A DNA stretch of 64,000 bases from Winogradskyella psychrotolerans (GCF_018860565.1 NZ_JAHKPS010000018.1:1-64000); one strand, 5' to 3'; positions 1 to 8,465 are shown, counted from the first letter of the stretch. The notes: generated by a model from the sequence alone, not told the origin. Numbers and translations: made by a program.

Positions 1-45
1 TTTCAGCTTGCTTACAACGTGTTATATAAAAACAAATATAGTAGT
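1..45. other. integrase-flanking edge, possible recombination core
   Basis: This is the short stretch between the window edge and the stop codon of the tyrosine recombinase. It contains ACAACGTGTTATATAA at positions 14-29, in which AACGTGTT is an interrupted inverted repeat. The AAC...GTT arrangement is what simple recombination sites of integron type (attC) carry. Only one copy is visible, and the rest of any element would lie outside the window, so this is a weak call. Confidence 0.15.
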
Positions 46-1251
46 TTATATATTATAATTTCGGGATAACAAAACTTCTGTATTGTTTTTTTGCGATTTT
101 GTTATCGACTTAACTACAGTGTCTAACGGACTACTAATTTGCATTAAATCTCTATGAGCAACATGTGTATAGATCATCGTCGTTTCTGGTTTAGCATGTC
201 CTAGTAACATTTGAATATGACGTAAATCTACACCATTTTCCATTAAATGTGTAGCATAACTATGACGCAATACATGAGGTGTAACTTGTTTTTTTATACC
301 CGCATAACCACAACTTTTCTTTAAAAATTGACGTATGCTCGTCGCTGAATACGGCCCTCCATTACGTCCTTCAATAACAAAAACCTGAGGCTTGTAAGTG
401 TTTAAATAATTAAAAATTAATGGCTTTAAAACTTCACTCATTACAACACTTCTGTCTTTTCGGCCTTTACCTTGATTTACACGCAACAAATTCCTGTCAA
501 AATCTAAAGCATTGATTTTTAAATTTAAAAGTTCCCCAATTCTTAGTCCACATGAATATAACAGGCCAATAATCGCTCTGTGTTTTAGGTTTTTGGTGAC
601 TTGAATAAGATCTATAATCTCTTCTTTAGATAAAACAACAGGTAGCTTCTTGCTTTTTTTCGGACGATTTAAATCTTCAGCGTCTAATTCCGGTAAATCA
701 CAAAAAGAAATAAAATATTTTAAGGCACTAACACATTGCCTGTGACTACTAATACTAAAATTTTCACCAGCCAAAACTATTTCAAAAAAATGATCAATGT
801 CCTTTTTCTGTATAGACTCTATTTCTTTTGGCTTGTAGTAATCCATAAATCGCAATACAAAATAACCGTATGTACGAACTGTGCTTTGACTTAAGCGTTT
901 GCCTTTTAAAAAACCAGTATAGCCCTTTAATAATTCTTTAAAATTCAAAGGTAGGCTAGCAAACATTTCTGCCATACTATGGCTTGGCTTAATTTTTTTT
1001 ACAGGTGTATAAGTGTTTTCTTTTGGTTTTCTAAACTCATCATAGTCTACGTAATAGCCATGGCTTCTAAAATAACTAAATAATGTATAAATTGTGTTCT
1101 TAGAATATAAAACGTAAAACGTCTTATGCGTCTGTGACCATTTTACACCTTCTACAGCCTTTACAATTGCTTTTGTTTCTTTATTATATTCAAAACCAAT
1201 AGCAACCTGGTTATCATTGTTATGATGCAGCTTTGATAATATAATCTTCAT
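46..1251 (-). CDS. tyrosine-type site-specific recombinase/integrase
   Basis: This 401-residue protein is a DNA strand-exchange enzyme of the tyrosine recombinase family. The full catalytic set is visible: Arg237 in SCGLRIGELLNL, Lys262 in GKGRKDR, His326 and Arg329 in TPHVLRHSYATHL, His352 in LLGHAKPETT, and the nucleophile Tyr361 in IYTHV. A core-binding (SAM-like) domain lies at about residues 95-190. Residues 1-75 form an extra N-terminal domain that plain XerC/XerD proteins (about 300 residues) lack. Such longer enzymes are common in Bacteroidota, where they serve phages, conjugative elements or cassette arrays. No excisionase or other mobile gene is next to it, so its target is unknown. 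It reads towards the left window edge. The ATG at 1251 fits the family; there is no clear ribosome-binding site. Confidence 0.93.
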   Translation of the reverse strand: MKIILSKLHHNNDNQVAIGFEYNKETKAIVKAVEGVKWSQTHKTFYVLYSKNTIYTLFSYFRSHGYYVDYDEFRKPKENTYTPVKKIKPSHSMAEMFASLPLNFKELLKGYTGFLKGKRLSQSTVRTYGYFVLRFMDYYKPKEIESIQKKDIDHFFEIVLAGENFSISSHRQCVSALKYFISFCDLPELDAEDLNRPKKSKKLPVVLSKEEIIDLIQVTKNLKHRAIIGLLYSCGLRIGELLNLKINALDFDRNLLRVNQGKGRKDRSVVMSEVLKPLIFNYLNTYKPQVFVIEGRNGGPYSATSIRQFLKKSCGYAGIKKQVTPHVLRHSYATHLMENGVDLRHIQMLLGHAKPETTMIYTHVAHRDLMQISSPLDTVVKSITKSQKNNTEVLLSRNYNI

Positions 1252-1332
1252 GATGTTAGGTGTTTACAGAAGTTTTGCGTTCTTGTAAATTACATTAAAA
1301 TCATGAAATATTAAAGATATATATGTAAGAAA

Positions 1333-1369
1333 CTACAAATTGTAGCGATATAACCGGCAAACGATATAA
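1333..1369. promoter_or_regulatory. interrupted palindrome plus direct repeat upstream of the integrase
   Basis: The 139-base gap between the recombinase start and the yebC stop holds CTACAAATTGTAG (1333-1345), a 6-bp inverted repeat around one base. Directly after it come two copies of CGATATAA (1346-1353 and 1362-1369), spaced 16 bases start to start. The position upstream of the integrase suits an operator or recombinase accessory site, but the role is inferred only from position. Confidence 0.25.
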
Positions 1370-1390
1370 AAATGATTTTAGATTTAGATG

Positions 1391-2137
1391 CTACTCAGCA
1401 CTTTCCTCCATAGTATGATACACATTCTGAACATCATCATCTTCTTCTAGCTTTTCTAAAAGTTTCTCAACATCTTCTGCTTGTTCTGGTGTTAACTTTT
1501 TAGTAACCTGCGGAATACGTTCAAATCCAGATGAAATGATTTCTATATTATTCTCTTCTAAGTAAGCCTGTATTTTACCAAAACTTTCAAATGGTGCATA
1601 AACCATAACACTTGTGTGTTCAACACCATTTTCATCTTCGTCTGTATCTTCAAAAATCTCTTCAACTCCAGAATCAATCAATTCTAATTCTAGCTCTTCT
1701 AAGTCTAAATCGTCTCCTTTAATTTTAAAATTACAGGTATGATCAAACATAAAAACTACCGAACCAGAAGTCCCTAAACTACCATCTGTCTTATTAAAAT
1801 AAGAACGAACATTAGCTACTGTACGTGTATTATTATCTGTAGCAGTTTCTATAAGTACTGCAATACCGTGTTGTGCATAACCTTCAAAAAGAACTTCTTT
1901 GTAATCTCCTTGACTTTTATCCGAAGCGCGTTTTATAGCACGTTCTACGTTGTCCTTAGGCATATTTACAGCCTTTGCATTCTGTATTACAGCTCTAAGA
2001 CGTGAATTACTATCGGGATCCGGACCTCCTTCTTTAACAGCCATTACAATATCTTTACCAATACGTGTAAAGGCTTTGCTCATAGCTGACCAGCGTTTCA
2101 TTTTCCTTGCTTTTCTAAATTCGAAAGCTCTTCCCAT
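1391..2137 (-). CDS. YebC/PmpR (TACO1) family protein
   Basis: This 248-residue protein belongs to the YebC/TACO1 family. Family members have been described as DNA-binding transcriptional regulators and, more recently, as translation factors that relieve ribosome stalling. The family signature is clear: MGRAFEFRKARKMKRWSAM at the N terminus, then a helical segment with MPKDNVERAIKRAS, then YAQHGIAVLIETATDNNTRT and GSLGTSGSVVFMF. The C-terminal part has the usual acidic tail. The length matches the family norm of about 240. The ATG at 2137 is the family start. It is transcribed in the same direction as the downstream integrase but is separated from it by 139 bases, so they are probably not one unit. 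Confidence 0.95.
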   Translation of the reverse strand: MGRAFEFRKARKMKRWSAMSKAFTRIGKDIVMAVKEGGPDPDSNSRLRAVIQNAKAVNMPKDNVERAIKRASDKSQGDYKEVLFEGYAQHGIAVLIETATDNNTRTVANVRSYFNKTDGSLGTSGSVVFMFDHTCNFKIKGDDLDLEELELELIDSGVEEIFEDTDEDENGVEHTSVMVYAPFESFGKIQAYLEENNIEIISSGFERIPQVTKKLTPEQAEDVEKLLEKLEEDDDVQNVYHTMEESAE

Positions 2138-2155
2138 CTTATAATATATTTTTAG

Positions 2156-2172
2156 TTCCTGTAGAACAGGAA
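2156..2172. promoter_or_regulatory. 7-bp hairpin just upstream of yebC
   Basis: TTCCTGT and ACAGGAA form a perfect 7-bp stem around the 3-base loop AGA, ending 18 bases before the yebC start. In the transcript it would lie in the 5' leader close to the start codon. It could affect translation or be a weak terminator of something upstream, but there is no T run and no further support. Confidence 0.3.
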
Positions 2173-2374
2173 TCTGTTAACGATTATGTTTTATGTAATG
2201 TGTAACAATAACACTGAAATTATATGTAGTGCCATTTTTACAATAGCAAATCTAAGAAAATATTGAAATTGTTTGAAAAGGAATGAAACTAATTATAAAA
2301 AAATATAAAATTCAAGGTGAAAAACTTCTAAAACAAGACATAGGAAGCCTAATTACTCTGAAATTTCTATTTTT

Positions 2375-2402
2375 CAACCATCAACCATCAACCATCAACT
2401 AT
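2375..2402. repeat. heptamer tandem repeat (CAACCAT)3 plus CAACTAT
   Basis: Four head-to-tail heptamers fill 2375-2402: CAACCAT three times, then CAACTAT, followed by a partial CAATCAA. The array sits between yebC and the PCD gene (minus strand), just after the stop of the latter. It is a microsatellite-like repeat that could vary in copy number. Confidence 0.75.
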
Positions 2403-2415
2403 CAATCAAGAATAA

Positions 2416-2703
2416 CTAGTCCTCAACCTCGACAATAGTTTCAATCGCTTCAGCTAATTCAAAATCTTTCAAAGTAACTCCTTTAGCACTATGTGTTGAA
2501 ATAGAAATTTTTAAAATATTGTAAGAGTTACTCCAATTAGGATGATGATTCAATGCTTCGCACTCAAAAGCTATTCTGCTCATTGCGCTAAAGCAATCTT
2601 TAAAATTATCGAATTCAAATTCTGAATGAATGGCGTTATCATAATAATCCCAATCCGGAAATTGTAATAATTTTTTTTCTATAGTATCCTTGTCTAGTTT
2701 CAT
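2416..2703 (-). CDS. 4a-hydroxytetrahydrobiopterin dehydratase (pterin-4a-carbinolamine dehydratase)
   Basis: This 95-residue protein matches the PCD/DCoH family, which dehydrates 4a-hydroxytetrahydrobiopterin so that the pterin cofactor of aromatic amino acid hydroxylases can be recycled. The signature is the segment EALNHHPNWSNSYN, with the paired active-site histidines and the conserved tryptophan, followed by STHSAKGVTLKDFELA. Length and layout are typical for a cytosolic bacterial PCD. No phenylalanine hydroxylase gene is in the window. It follows the SDR-like gene on the same strand after 97 bases. Confidence 0.93.
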   Translation of the reverse strand: MKLDKDTIEKKLLQFPDWDYYDNAIHSEFEFDNFKDCFSAMSRIAFECEALNHHPNWSNSYNILKISISTHSAKGVTLKDFELAEAIETIVEVED

Positions 2704-2800
2704 GTTATTGTTTTGATGTGTTTAAATTAAAAAAAATATGAATTACAATAAACTTAAAAAAGAGATTCTTTATTAAGGATTATAAACGACAACTACATCT

Positions 2801-3640
2801 TTATTTTGAAAGCTCTTCTAAAACCATTTCGCTAGTAATCTGTAGATGTTTAGGTAACTTATTAAACTTTGGTAGTACGGCTAAATAACGATCTTCATTA
2901 GTTGTAAATACTTGTTTAATAACTACTTTTTTGTCAGAAAGAATATCGATTATAGATTTTATAAACTCATCATGATGCACCAAATCTGTACTGCCCAAAT
3001 GAAAAATACCAAATTTATTTCTGTTAATGATATAATGAATTTGTTGGGTAAGTTTTTTGTCAAGTGTCACGTTCATTATTAAATTCGGAAAAACTTCAAC
3101 AGTTTCACCTGCTATAATAGCTTCTTTTAATTCTTGTATTCTAGGCGAACCGTTACCAAATACCATTGGAAGTCTAATTATAGCAATTTGCTTTTTAGGC
3201 AAGCGTAATAGTAAGTTTTCAATTTTTATTTTGAAGTGACCATAAACACTATGACTTAAGGTTTTGTCTAATTCGTAACTAGGATATTGGCTGTAAGCAT
3301 CAAATACATTTGCAGACGACAAAAAGATGAATTTACAGCCAGTATCAACTATGTAATCAGCAATATGCTGATGCGCAATTACTTGTGCGTTAAAATTACC
3401 ACGAAGTGCAGATATGATAATGGTAGGTTGACAAGCTTCTAAAATGTCATAAACATCATCTTCTTCTACATTATACTGAAAGAATTGTTTATTGTTTTCA
3501 AATTCTTTCTTTGGAATACGATACGTTCCGTAAGTCCTAAAATAAGGTCCTAATTCTTTATAAATAGCATTGCCAATATAACCACTAGCACCAAGTATAA
3601 GTATACGATGTTTTTGAGAATCTAAATGTTTCTTCGTCAT
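2801..3640 (-). CDS. SDR-type NAD(P)-dependent sugar-nucleotide epimerase/reductase-like protein
   Basis: This 279-residue protein has a Rossmann fold of the extended short-chain dehydrogenase family. The dinucleotide-binding glycine motif GASGYIGNAIYKEL is at about residues 18-31. A YxxxK-like element occurs in SVYGHFKIKIE, preceded by a serine-rich strand FIFLSSANVFD. The fold is close to dTDP-4-dehydrorhamnose reductase (RmlD), but the protein stands outside any sugar-nucleotide cluster, so the substrate is unknown. It lies 24 bases after gcvT on the same strand and is probably cotranscribed with it. Confidence 0.8.
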   Translation of the reverse strand: MTKKHLDSQKHRILILGASGYIGNAIYKELGPYFRTYGTYRIPKKEFENNKQFFQYNVEEDDVYDILEACQPTIIISALRGNFNAQVIAHQHIADYIVDTGCKFIFLSSANVFDAYSQYPSYELDKTLSHSVYGHFKIKIENLLLRLPKKQIAIIRLPMVFGNGSPRIQELKEAIIAGETVEVFPNLIMNVTLDKKLTQQIHYIINRNKFGIFHLGSTDLVHHDEFIKSIIDILSDKKVVIKQVFTTNEDRYLAVLPKFNKLPKHLQITSEMVLEELSK

Positions 3641-3664
3641 TAATCAATCTACACGCTTAGAAAT

Positions 3665-4747
3665 TTAGCCTTTATAAAAAGGAGCCTTTACAACGGTTGC
3701 TGGAATGGCCTTTTTGCGTACTTGAATAAATATCTTACTATCTACTTTAGAAAACACAGTAGGAACATAACCCATACCAATACCAATACCTAAACTAGGA
3801 CTCATTGTACCAGAAGTAACAACACCAATTGTTTTTCCGCTACCATCTACAATATCGTAACCATGACGCGGAATACCACGTTCATCGAGTTTAAAAGCCA
3901 CTAATTTACGTTCTGGAGTGTGTTCTTTTTCGGCTTTTAAAGCTTCGCTATTAGTAAAGTCTTTGTTGAATTTACAAACCCAACCTAAACCAGCTTCAAT
4001 TGGAGACGTGGTATCGTCAATGTCATTACCGTATAAACAGTAACCCATTTCCAAACGCAACGTATCTCTTGCCGCTAAACCAATTGGCTTAATGCCAAAA
4101 TCTGCTCCTGCTTCAAATACCTTATCCCAAATTTGTTTGACTTCTGAATTTTTACAGTAAATCTCAAATCCCCCACTACCAGTATAACCTGTAGCTGAAA
4201 TGATCACATTTTCAATGCCTGCAAAATCGCCAACAACAAAATTGTAGAATTTAATAGCAGATAAATCATGACTCGTTAAAGATTGCATCGCTTCAACAGC
4301 CTTTGGACCTTGAATCGCTAATAACGAATAATCTTCGCTTAAATCGCGCATCTCAGCACCAACATCATTTTTAGAGGAAATCCAATTCCAATCCTTTTCA
4401 ATATTACTCGCATTAACAACTAATAAATACGTTTCTTCTTTTAATTTGTATATGATTAAATCATCTACAACACCACCATCATCATTTGGTAAACAGCTGT
4501 ATTGTGCTTTTCCTATTTCTAATTTAGAAGCATCGTTACTCGATACTTTTTGAATCAATTCTAAAGCATGTGGCCCTTCAATTAAAAACTCACCCATATG
4601 AGAGACATCAAACACACCAACCGATGTCCTAACCGTTTCGTGTTCTATATTTACACCTTCGTATTGAACCGGCATGTTATAGCCAGCAAAAGGAACCATT
4701 TTAGCACCAAGTGCTTCGTGAGTAGAGGATAAAGCAGTATCTTTCAT
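3665..4747 (-). CDS. gcvT: glycine cleavage system aminomethyltransferase (T protein)
   Basis: The 360-residue product is the T protein of the glycine cleavage complex. It moves the aminomethyl carbon from lipoylated H protein to tetrahydrofolate, releasing ammonia and forming 5,10-methylene-THF. Family motifs are clear: [61 protein letters not shown] and the C-terminal [10 protein letters not shown] and [16 protein letters not shown]. The length is normal. The gene heads a minus-strand run with the SDR and PCD genes. I looked for a glycine riboswitch in the 135 bases upstream and found none. Confidence 0.97.
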   Translation of the reverse strand: MKDTALSSTHEALGAKMVPFAGYNMPVQYEGVNIEHETVRTSVGVFDVSHMGEFLIEGPHALELIQKVSSNDASKLEIGKAQYSCLPNDDGGVVDDLIIYKLKEETYLLVVNASNIEKDWNWISSKNDVGAEMRDLSEDYSLLAIQGPKAVEAMQSLTSHDLSAIKFYNFVVGDFAGIENVIISATGYTGSGGFEIYCKNSEVKQIWDKVFEAGADFGIKPIGLAARDTLRLEMGYCLYGNDIDDTTSPIEAGLGWVCKFNKDFTNSEALKAEKEHTPERKLVAFKLDERGIPRHGYDIVDGSGKTIGVVTSGTMSPSLGIGIGMGYVPTVFSKVDSKIFIQVRKKAIPATVVKAPFYKG

Positions 4748-4882
4748 TGTGAATTGTTTTAATTTTAGATGTGCAAAACTACATAAATTTTACGAAGAAT
4801 TTCATAATTTGATGCTAAGGAAATTGCGAATCCTTTAAAGAAATCAGTCTCAAGATTTAAGGCCGGAATTATAGCGCAAATT

Positions 4883-5392
4883 CTAAAAATCCATAATCCA
4901 ATCGTCAATTGCTTTATTGTCAGCGTCATGTAATACCGATATATCACCAGTTGATTCAAAAACCACCGCTTTAACTTCTGATAGTTGAATCACATTCGCT
5001 TCACGCAATTTGGCCTTTACATCAGATTCGGTCACTTTACATTTTTTTAAATTGTCTTTAATAAGTTTGCCGTTTTGCATTAATAAGGTCGGTTTATTAT
5101 CCACTAAATTTCTAATGGGTTTCCAATGTCTTGCAGCAGCAACGACCATTTGTAAACTATAAATAAGCACTAAACCAATAATACCATACTGAAGCGAAAC
5201 AGATTTCGAAACAATAACCGTTGCCAATATGGAACCAATAGAAACCGTCATGGCAAAATCGAAACTAGACATTTTTGAAAAACTGCGTTTGCCACTAATG
5301 CGTGTTAAAATCACTAAAGCGATGTAAATACCAATAGCGGTCAATACTATCGCCAAAAGTCCGTCTGTAGAAAATTTAAACCAATCATTCAT
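4883..5392 (-). CDS. DUF421 (YetF-like) membrane protein
   Basis: This 169-residue protein belongs to the DUF421/YetF family, whose biochemical role is unknown. The N-terminal half holds three hydrophobic helices (about residues 12-32, 45-62 and 67-88), with the diagnostic segment RISGKRSFSKMSSFDFAMTV. The C-terminal half is a small soluble domain beginning KPTLLMQNGKLI and ending with a strand that contains AVVFESTGDISVL. The length is normal for the short bacterial members. It is transcribed separately from gcvT (135-base gap) and diverges from the copper-storage-like gene. Confidence 0.88.
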   Translation of the reverse strand: MNDWFKFSTDGLLAIVLTAIGIYIALVILTRISGKRSFSKMSSFDFAMTVSIGSILATVIVSKSVSLQYGIIGLVLIYSLQMVVAAARHWKPIRNLVDNKPTLLMQNGKLIKDNLKKCKVTESDVKAKLREANVIQLSEVKAVVFESTGDISVLHDADNKAIDDWIMDF

Positions 5393-5579
5393 ATCCTTAG
5401 TATTTTAAGATTATATAATCCTCAATATGTCAAGAATTATAGTGATGTTTTAACTCATTTCAAGTTTAAATTACTCTGAAAGCATTTTCACTAAATGGGT
5501 TAATTCTTTTCCGAATCGCAGTAATCGTTTTGGAAGCAATATTGGATATTAGTGGAAATTAATTCTAAATACAATTAAT

Positions 5580-5897
5580 ATGAAAGCGACTTATAGAAAT
5601 GCGATTGAAGCCTGTCAGAAATGTATAGTGGATTGTAGAATATGCCTAACCGAAATGGCAGGAAAAGAAAGTATGAACGATTGCCCAAAATGTTGCATAC
5701 AATGTGCAGATGCTTGTGGTGCTTTACTTAAAATGATGACTTCAGATAGTGCATACGTTAAGCAATATGCCTTATTATGTGCTGAAATTTGTGAGTACTG
5801 TGCAGATCATTGCGAAGAACACAAACACGAACATTGTAAAGAATGTGCTAAATCGTGTAGAGCATGTGCTGAAACTTGTAGAAAAATAGCAGCATAA
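5580..5897 (+). CDS. four-helix bundle copper-binding protein (Csp/DUF326-like)
   Basis: The 105-residue product has 18 cysteines, mostly as CxxC and CxxxC pairs along four predicted helices (Cys12-22, 35-46, 67-78 and 86-100). This is the layout of the copper storage proteins (Csp), in which cysteines line the core of a four-helix bundle and hold many Cu(I) ions. There is no signal peptide, which points to the cytosolic Csp3-type class rather than exported Csp1. A histidine-rich link (EEHKHEH) lies before the last helix. It starts with ATG and is followed 28 bases later by the GH3 gene, so the two may be cotranscribed. Copper binding is inferred from the family. Confidence 0.88.
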   Translation: MKATYRNAIEACQKCIVDCRICLTEMAGKESMNDCPKCCIQCADACGALLKMMTSDSAYVKQYALLCAEICEYCADHCEEHKHEHCKECAKSCRACAETCRKIAA

Positions 5898-5925
5898 TTA
5901 TAGAATCAATAATTGAAATTAAAAA

Positions 5926-7452
5926 ATGGCCATACTAGGAAACATTATAAAAGGAGTGATTGAATTGAAGGATACGTTTACGTCTGAAGTGATTCATGAA
6001 GAAGCTCAAGAACAAGTGCTCAAAGAACTGCTTGAAACAGCTAAGAGTACCCAATTCGGAAAGTTCTACGATTTTGAAAGCATTCTTGAAACTTCTAATT
6101 TACAACAAAGTTTTGCGAAGTATGTGCCGTATTTTGATTACAATAAAATAAAAGAAAAGTGGTGGCACAAATATCACGAAGGAGAAAGTAACGTCACGTG
6201 GCCAGGAAAGCCATCTTACTTTGCATTGAGTTCTGGTACCACAGGAAAAACAAGTAAACGCATTCCGGTAACAGATGCCATGATTGATGCCATTAGAAAT
6301 GCTGGAATCAAACAGGTGTTTGCTTTAAAGAATTTTGATTTACCTGCGGATTTTTTCGAAAAGGAAATTATGATGCTCGGCAGCTCTACAGATTTGGAAG
6401 AAAACAACGATCATCTCGAAGGTGAAATTAGTGGTATTAGTGCGAGTAATATTCCGTCTTGGTTTAGAGGTTATTACAAACCTGGTGAAGAAATTTCGCA
6501 AATTGAAGATTGGGACGAGCGTGTGCAGCGCATTGCAGAACGTGCTAAAGATTGGGATATTGGTGCGTTAAGTGGTATTCCATCGTGGATAGAGTTGATG
6601 CTTCAAAACGTAATAGACTATCACAATCTTAATAACATTCATGAGATTTGGCCTAATCTGCAAGTTTATACTTCTGGAGGTGTAGCTTTCGCACCTTATG
6701 AGAAAAGTTTTAATGCCTTATTAGGAAAACCAATCACAGTTATCGATACTTATTTAGCGTCCGAAGGGTATATAGCAACTCAAGTACGACCAGAAACCGA
6801 TGCCATGCAACTCAATACCGATAATGGTATTTATTTTGAATTTGTGCCGTTTAAACCCGAATATATCAACGAAGATAGTTCGTTAACAGATGAAGCACCA
6901 GCTTTAACTTTAGATCAAGTTGAATTGAATCAAGATTACGTATTAATCATTAGTACCGTTAGTGGAGCGTGGAGATATCTTATTGGTGATACCATTGAAT
7001 TCACTAATATTGAACGTGCCGAAATTAAAATTACAGGACGTACAAAATTCTTCTTAAATACTGTAGGTTCGCAATTGTCCGTGAACAAAATGGATGCCGC
7101 GATGCGCGAATTAGAATCACAATTTAATACCACCATCACGGAATATACTATTTGTGCCAAACGTGGAGACGATGATGAATTTTATCACTATTGGTATTTA
7201 GGTTCGGACGTAAAAGGTGTTGATAATTCTACCATTGCAGAGGCCTTAGACGAAAGTTTAAAATCCGCCAATAAGAATTACAAAGTGGCTAGAAGTAAAG
7301 CGCTAAAAGGTGTGAAAGTAAAAGTGATTTCACCAAATCGTTTTTATGACTGGAACGAAAGAAACAAAAAGAAAGGAGGCCAAGTAAAAATGGAACGCGT
7401 TATGGGTGAGGACAAATTTGCAGATTGGGAAGCTTTTATTAATGAATCGTAA
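5926..7452 (+). CDS. GH3 (auxin-responsive promoter) family acyl-acid-amido synthetase-like protein
   Basis: This 508-residue protein is a member of the GH3 family, which belongs to the adenylate-forming (ANL) superfamily. Plant members adenylate a small carboxylic acid and join it to an amino acid. The phosphate-binding loop is seen in YFALSSGTTGKTSKRIPVT at about residues 99-117. A second family segment is at TVIDTYLASEGYIATQ, and SGAWRYLIGDTIEF is the conserved ATP-site strand followed by KITGRTKFFLNTVGSQLS. Bacterial GH3 proteins are common in Bacteroidota, but their substrates are unknown. It follows the copper-storage-like gene by 28 bases. Confidence 0.93.
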   Translation: MAILGNIIKGVIELKDTFTSEVIHEEAQEQVLKELLETAKSTQFGKFYDFESILETSNLQQSFAKYVPYFDYNKIKEKWWHKYHEGESNVTWPGKPSYFALSSGTTGKTSKRIPVTDAMIDAIRNAGIKQVFALKNFDLPADFFEKEIMMLGSSTDLEENNDHLEGEISGISASNIPSWFRGYYKPGEEISQIEDWDERVQRIAERAKDWDIGALSGIPSWIELMLQNVIDYHNLNNIHEIWPNLQVYTSGGVAFAPYEKSFNALLGKPITVIDTYLASEGYIATQVRPETDAMQLNTDNGIYFEFVPFKPEYINEDSSLTDEAPALTLDQVELNQDYVLIISTVSGAWRYLIGDTIEFTNIERAEIKITGRTKFFLNTVGSQLSVNKMDAAMRELESQFNTTITEYTICAKRGDDDEFYHYWYLGSDVKGVDNSTIAEALDESLKSANKNYKVARSKALKGVKVKVISPNRFYDWNERNKKKGGQVKMERVMGEDKFADWEAFINES

Positions 7453-7493
7453 ATCGTTATTAATAAGAAATTAAATTATTCTTATATAGAATT

Positions 7494-7509
7494 GTCCCCT
7501 TGAGGGGAC
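7494..7509. repeat. GC-rich hairpin, REP-like
   Basis: GTCCCC and GGGGAC pair as a 6-bp stem around TTGA, 42 bases after the GH3 stop. A further AGGGG run follows at 7513-7517. The GC content stands out against the surrounding AT-rich DNA. There is no T run after it, so it is more like a dispersed palindromic element than a clean terminator. The remaining bases up to 7685 show no gene. Confidence 0.4.
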
Positions 7510-7685
7510 TTTAGGGGTGTTTTCATACAGCTATAGATATAACATTGGTCCCATTAATTTAAGTCTAAATAAAATGTATTTTGATTTTAAAACTACCAAG
7601 CGAAGCTTTTTAATACTGCAAATTATACCCGAGTATTCATATATGTTTTAAGTTCAACTTTATTTTTTTCTCATAACTCTTAATT

Positions 7686-8282
7686 CTAATTAGCATCCCG
7701 TTCCTCAACCAAATGCATAATCTCTTCAGGCGATAAATAATACTTCTTAATCCGATCTTTATACGATTGGGTGATATCCGCATTATTCAATATAAAATCT
7801 TTCGTTTTTAAAATGTAATCTTCCATACCATGTGCAACAGCAAATGAATCTGCGGCACGTTCGGCTTCAACAATATGATTTTGCGAAAACAAATACTTTA
7901 GTCCAAACCAAATAAGATTGAGCTTATTGCGATTTTGATAATCCATAATATGACCCAATTCATGACCAATCCACCCAATAAAAATGTCATTGGGAATATG
8001 ACGTGTTAAAAATTCCTTATCTGCAATCTTGAATTTTTCACTAATCAGAATTACATAATGTCGATTTTTTCTACTCTTAAAGAAACTGCCAAATGTAGGT
8101 CTGGCTTGCATGGTCGATTTCTTAATGTTTTTCTTAAACCGAAATTCTATTTTGGTGTCCTTCAGTTGTGGATAATATGCTAAAGCTTTATTTACAGTCG
8201 TTTTTATATCTTCAGGTATCTTGTGCTGTGCACTCATAGTGTGGTTTAGGCTTAGAATAATGATGATTATGAAATGTTTCAT
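7686..8282 (-). CDS. small secreted HExxH zinc-metallopeptidase-like protein
   Basis: This 198-residue protein starts with a short signal-like segment ending near SAQ (residue 19). It carries the zinc-protease motif HELGH at residues 107-111 inside WIGHELGHIMDY. A downstream acidic candidate for a third ligand is in VEAERAADSFAV (about residues 135-146), where a glutamate and aspartate follow an alpha helix as in M48-like gluzincins. It is therefore probably a periplasmic or lipid-linked peptidase of unknown substrate. The C terminus is soluble and has no sorting domain. It is a single minus-strand gene with plus-strand genes on both sides. Confidence 0.7.
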   Translation of the reverse strand: MKHFIIIIILSLNHTMSAQHKIPEDIKTTVNKALAYYPQLKDTKIEFRFKKNIKKSTMQARPTFGSFFKSRKNRHYVILISEKFKIADKEFLTRHIPNDIFIGWIGHELGHIMDYQNRNKLNLIWFGLKYLFSQNHIVEAERAADSFAVAHGMEDYILKTKDFILNNADITQSYKDRIKKYYLSPEEIMHLVEERDAN

Positions 8283-8432
8283 ATGCTAGAAAAGTAAGGT
8301 TTAAACCTGATGACGTTTATATGATACCATCAAAATATTAACCCATTTGAATTCCTAATAACTAACATCTTGAAATAAACATTAATTTTTAGATTACTAC
8401 AAATAGAAGCAATCATAAGCTACTATATGTAG

Positions 8433-8440
8433 TATTTTTG
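8433..8440 (+). promoter_or_regulatory. Bacteroidota-type -7 box
   Basis: TATTTTTG matches the Bacteroidota promoter consensus TAnnTTTG and lies 38 bases before the start of the radical SAM gene. No TTTG box is clear in the -33 region. CTAC and GTAG form a short inverted repeat (8420-8423 and 8429-8432) against the box, which could be an operator. Confidence 0.5.
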
Positions 8441-8465
8441 TAACTAAGATTTTAACTTAAGATTT

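Noticed and set aside
1..2137. Prophage or integrative element around the recombinase
   Set aside because: The neighbours on the right are conserved housekeeping genes with normal composition, and no phage, relaxase or excisionase gene is present in the window.
4748..4882. Glycine riboswitch upstream of gcvT
   Set aside because: The leader is AT-rich with no aptamer-like GG-rich helices or tandem structure, and it is too short for a two-aptamer switch.
4765..4959. 64-residue minus-strand frame between gcvT and DUF421
   Set aside because: It overlaps the C terminus of the DUF421 gene in another frame, has no start context and no recognisable fold.
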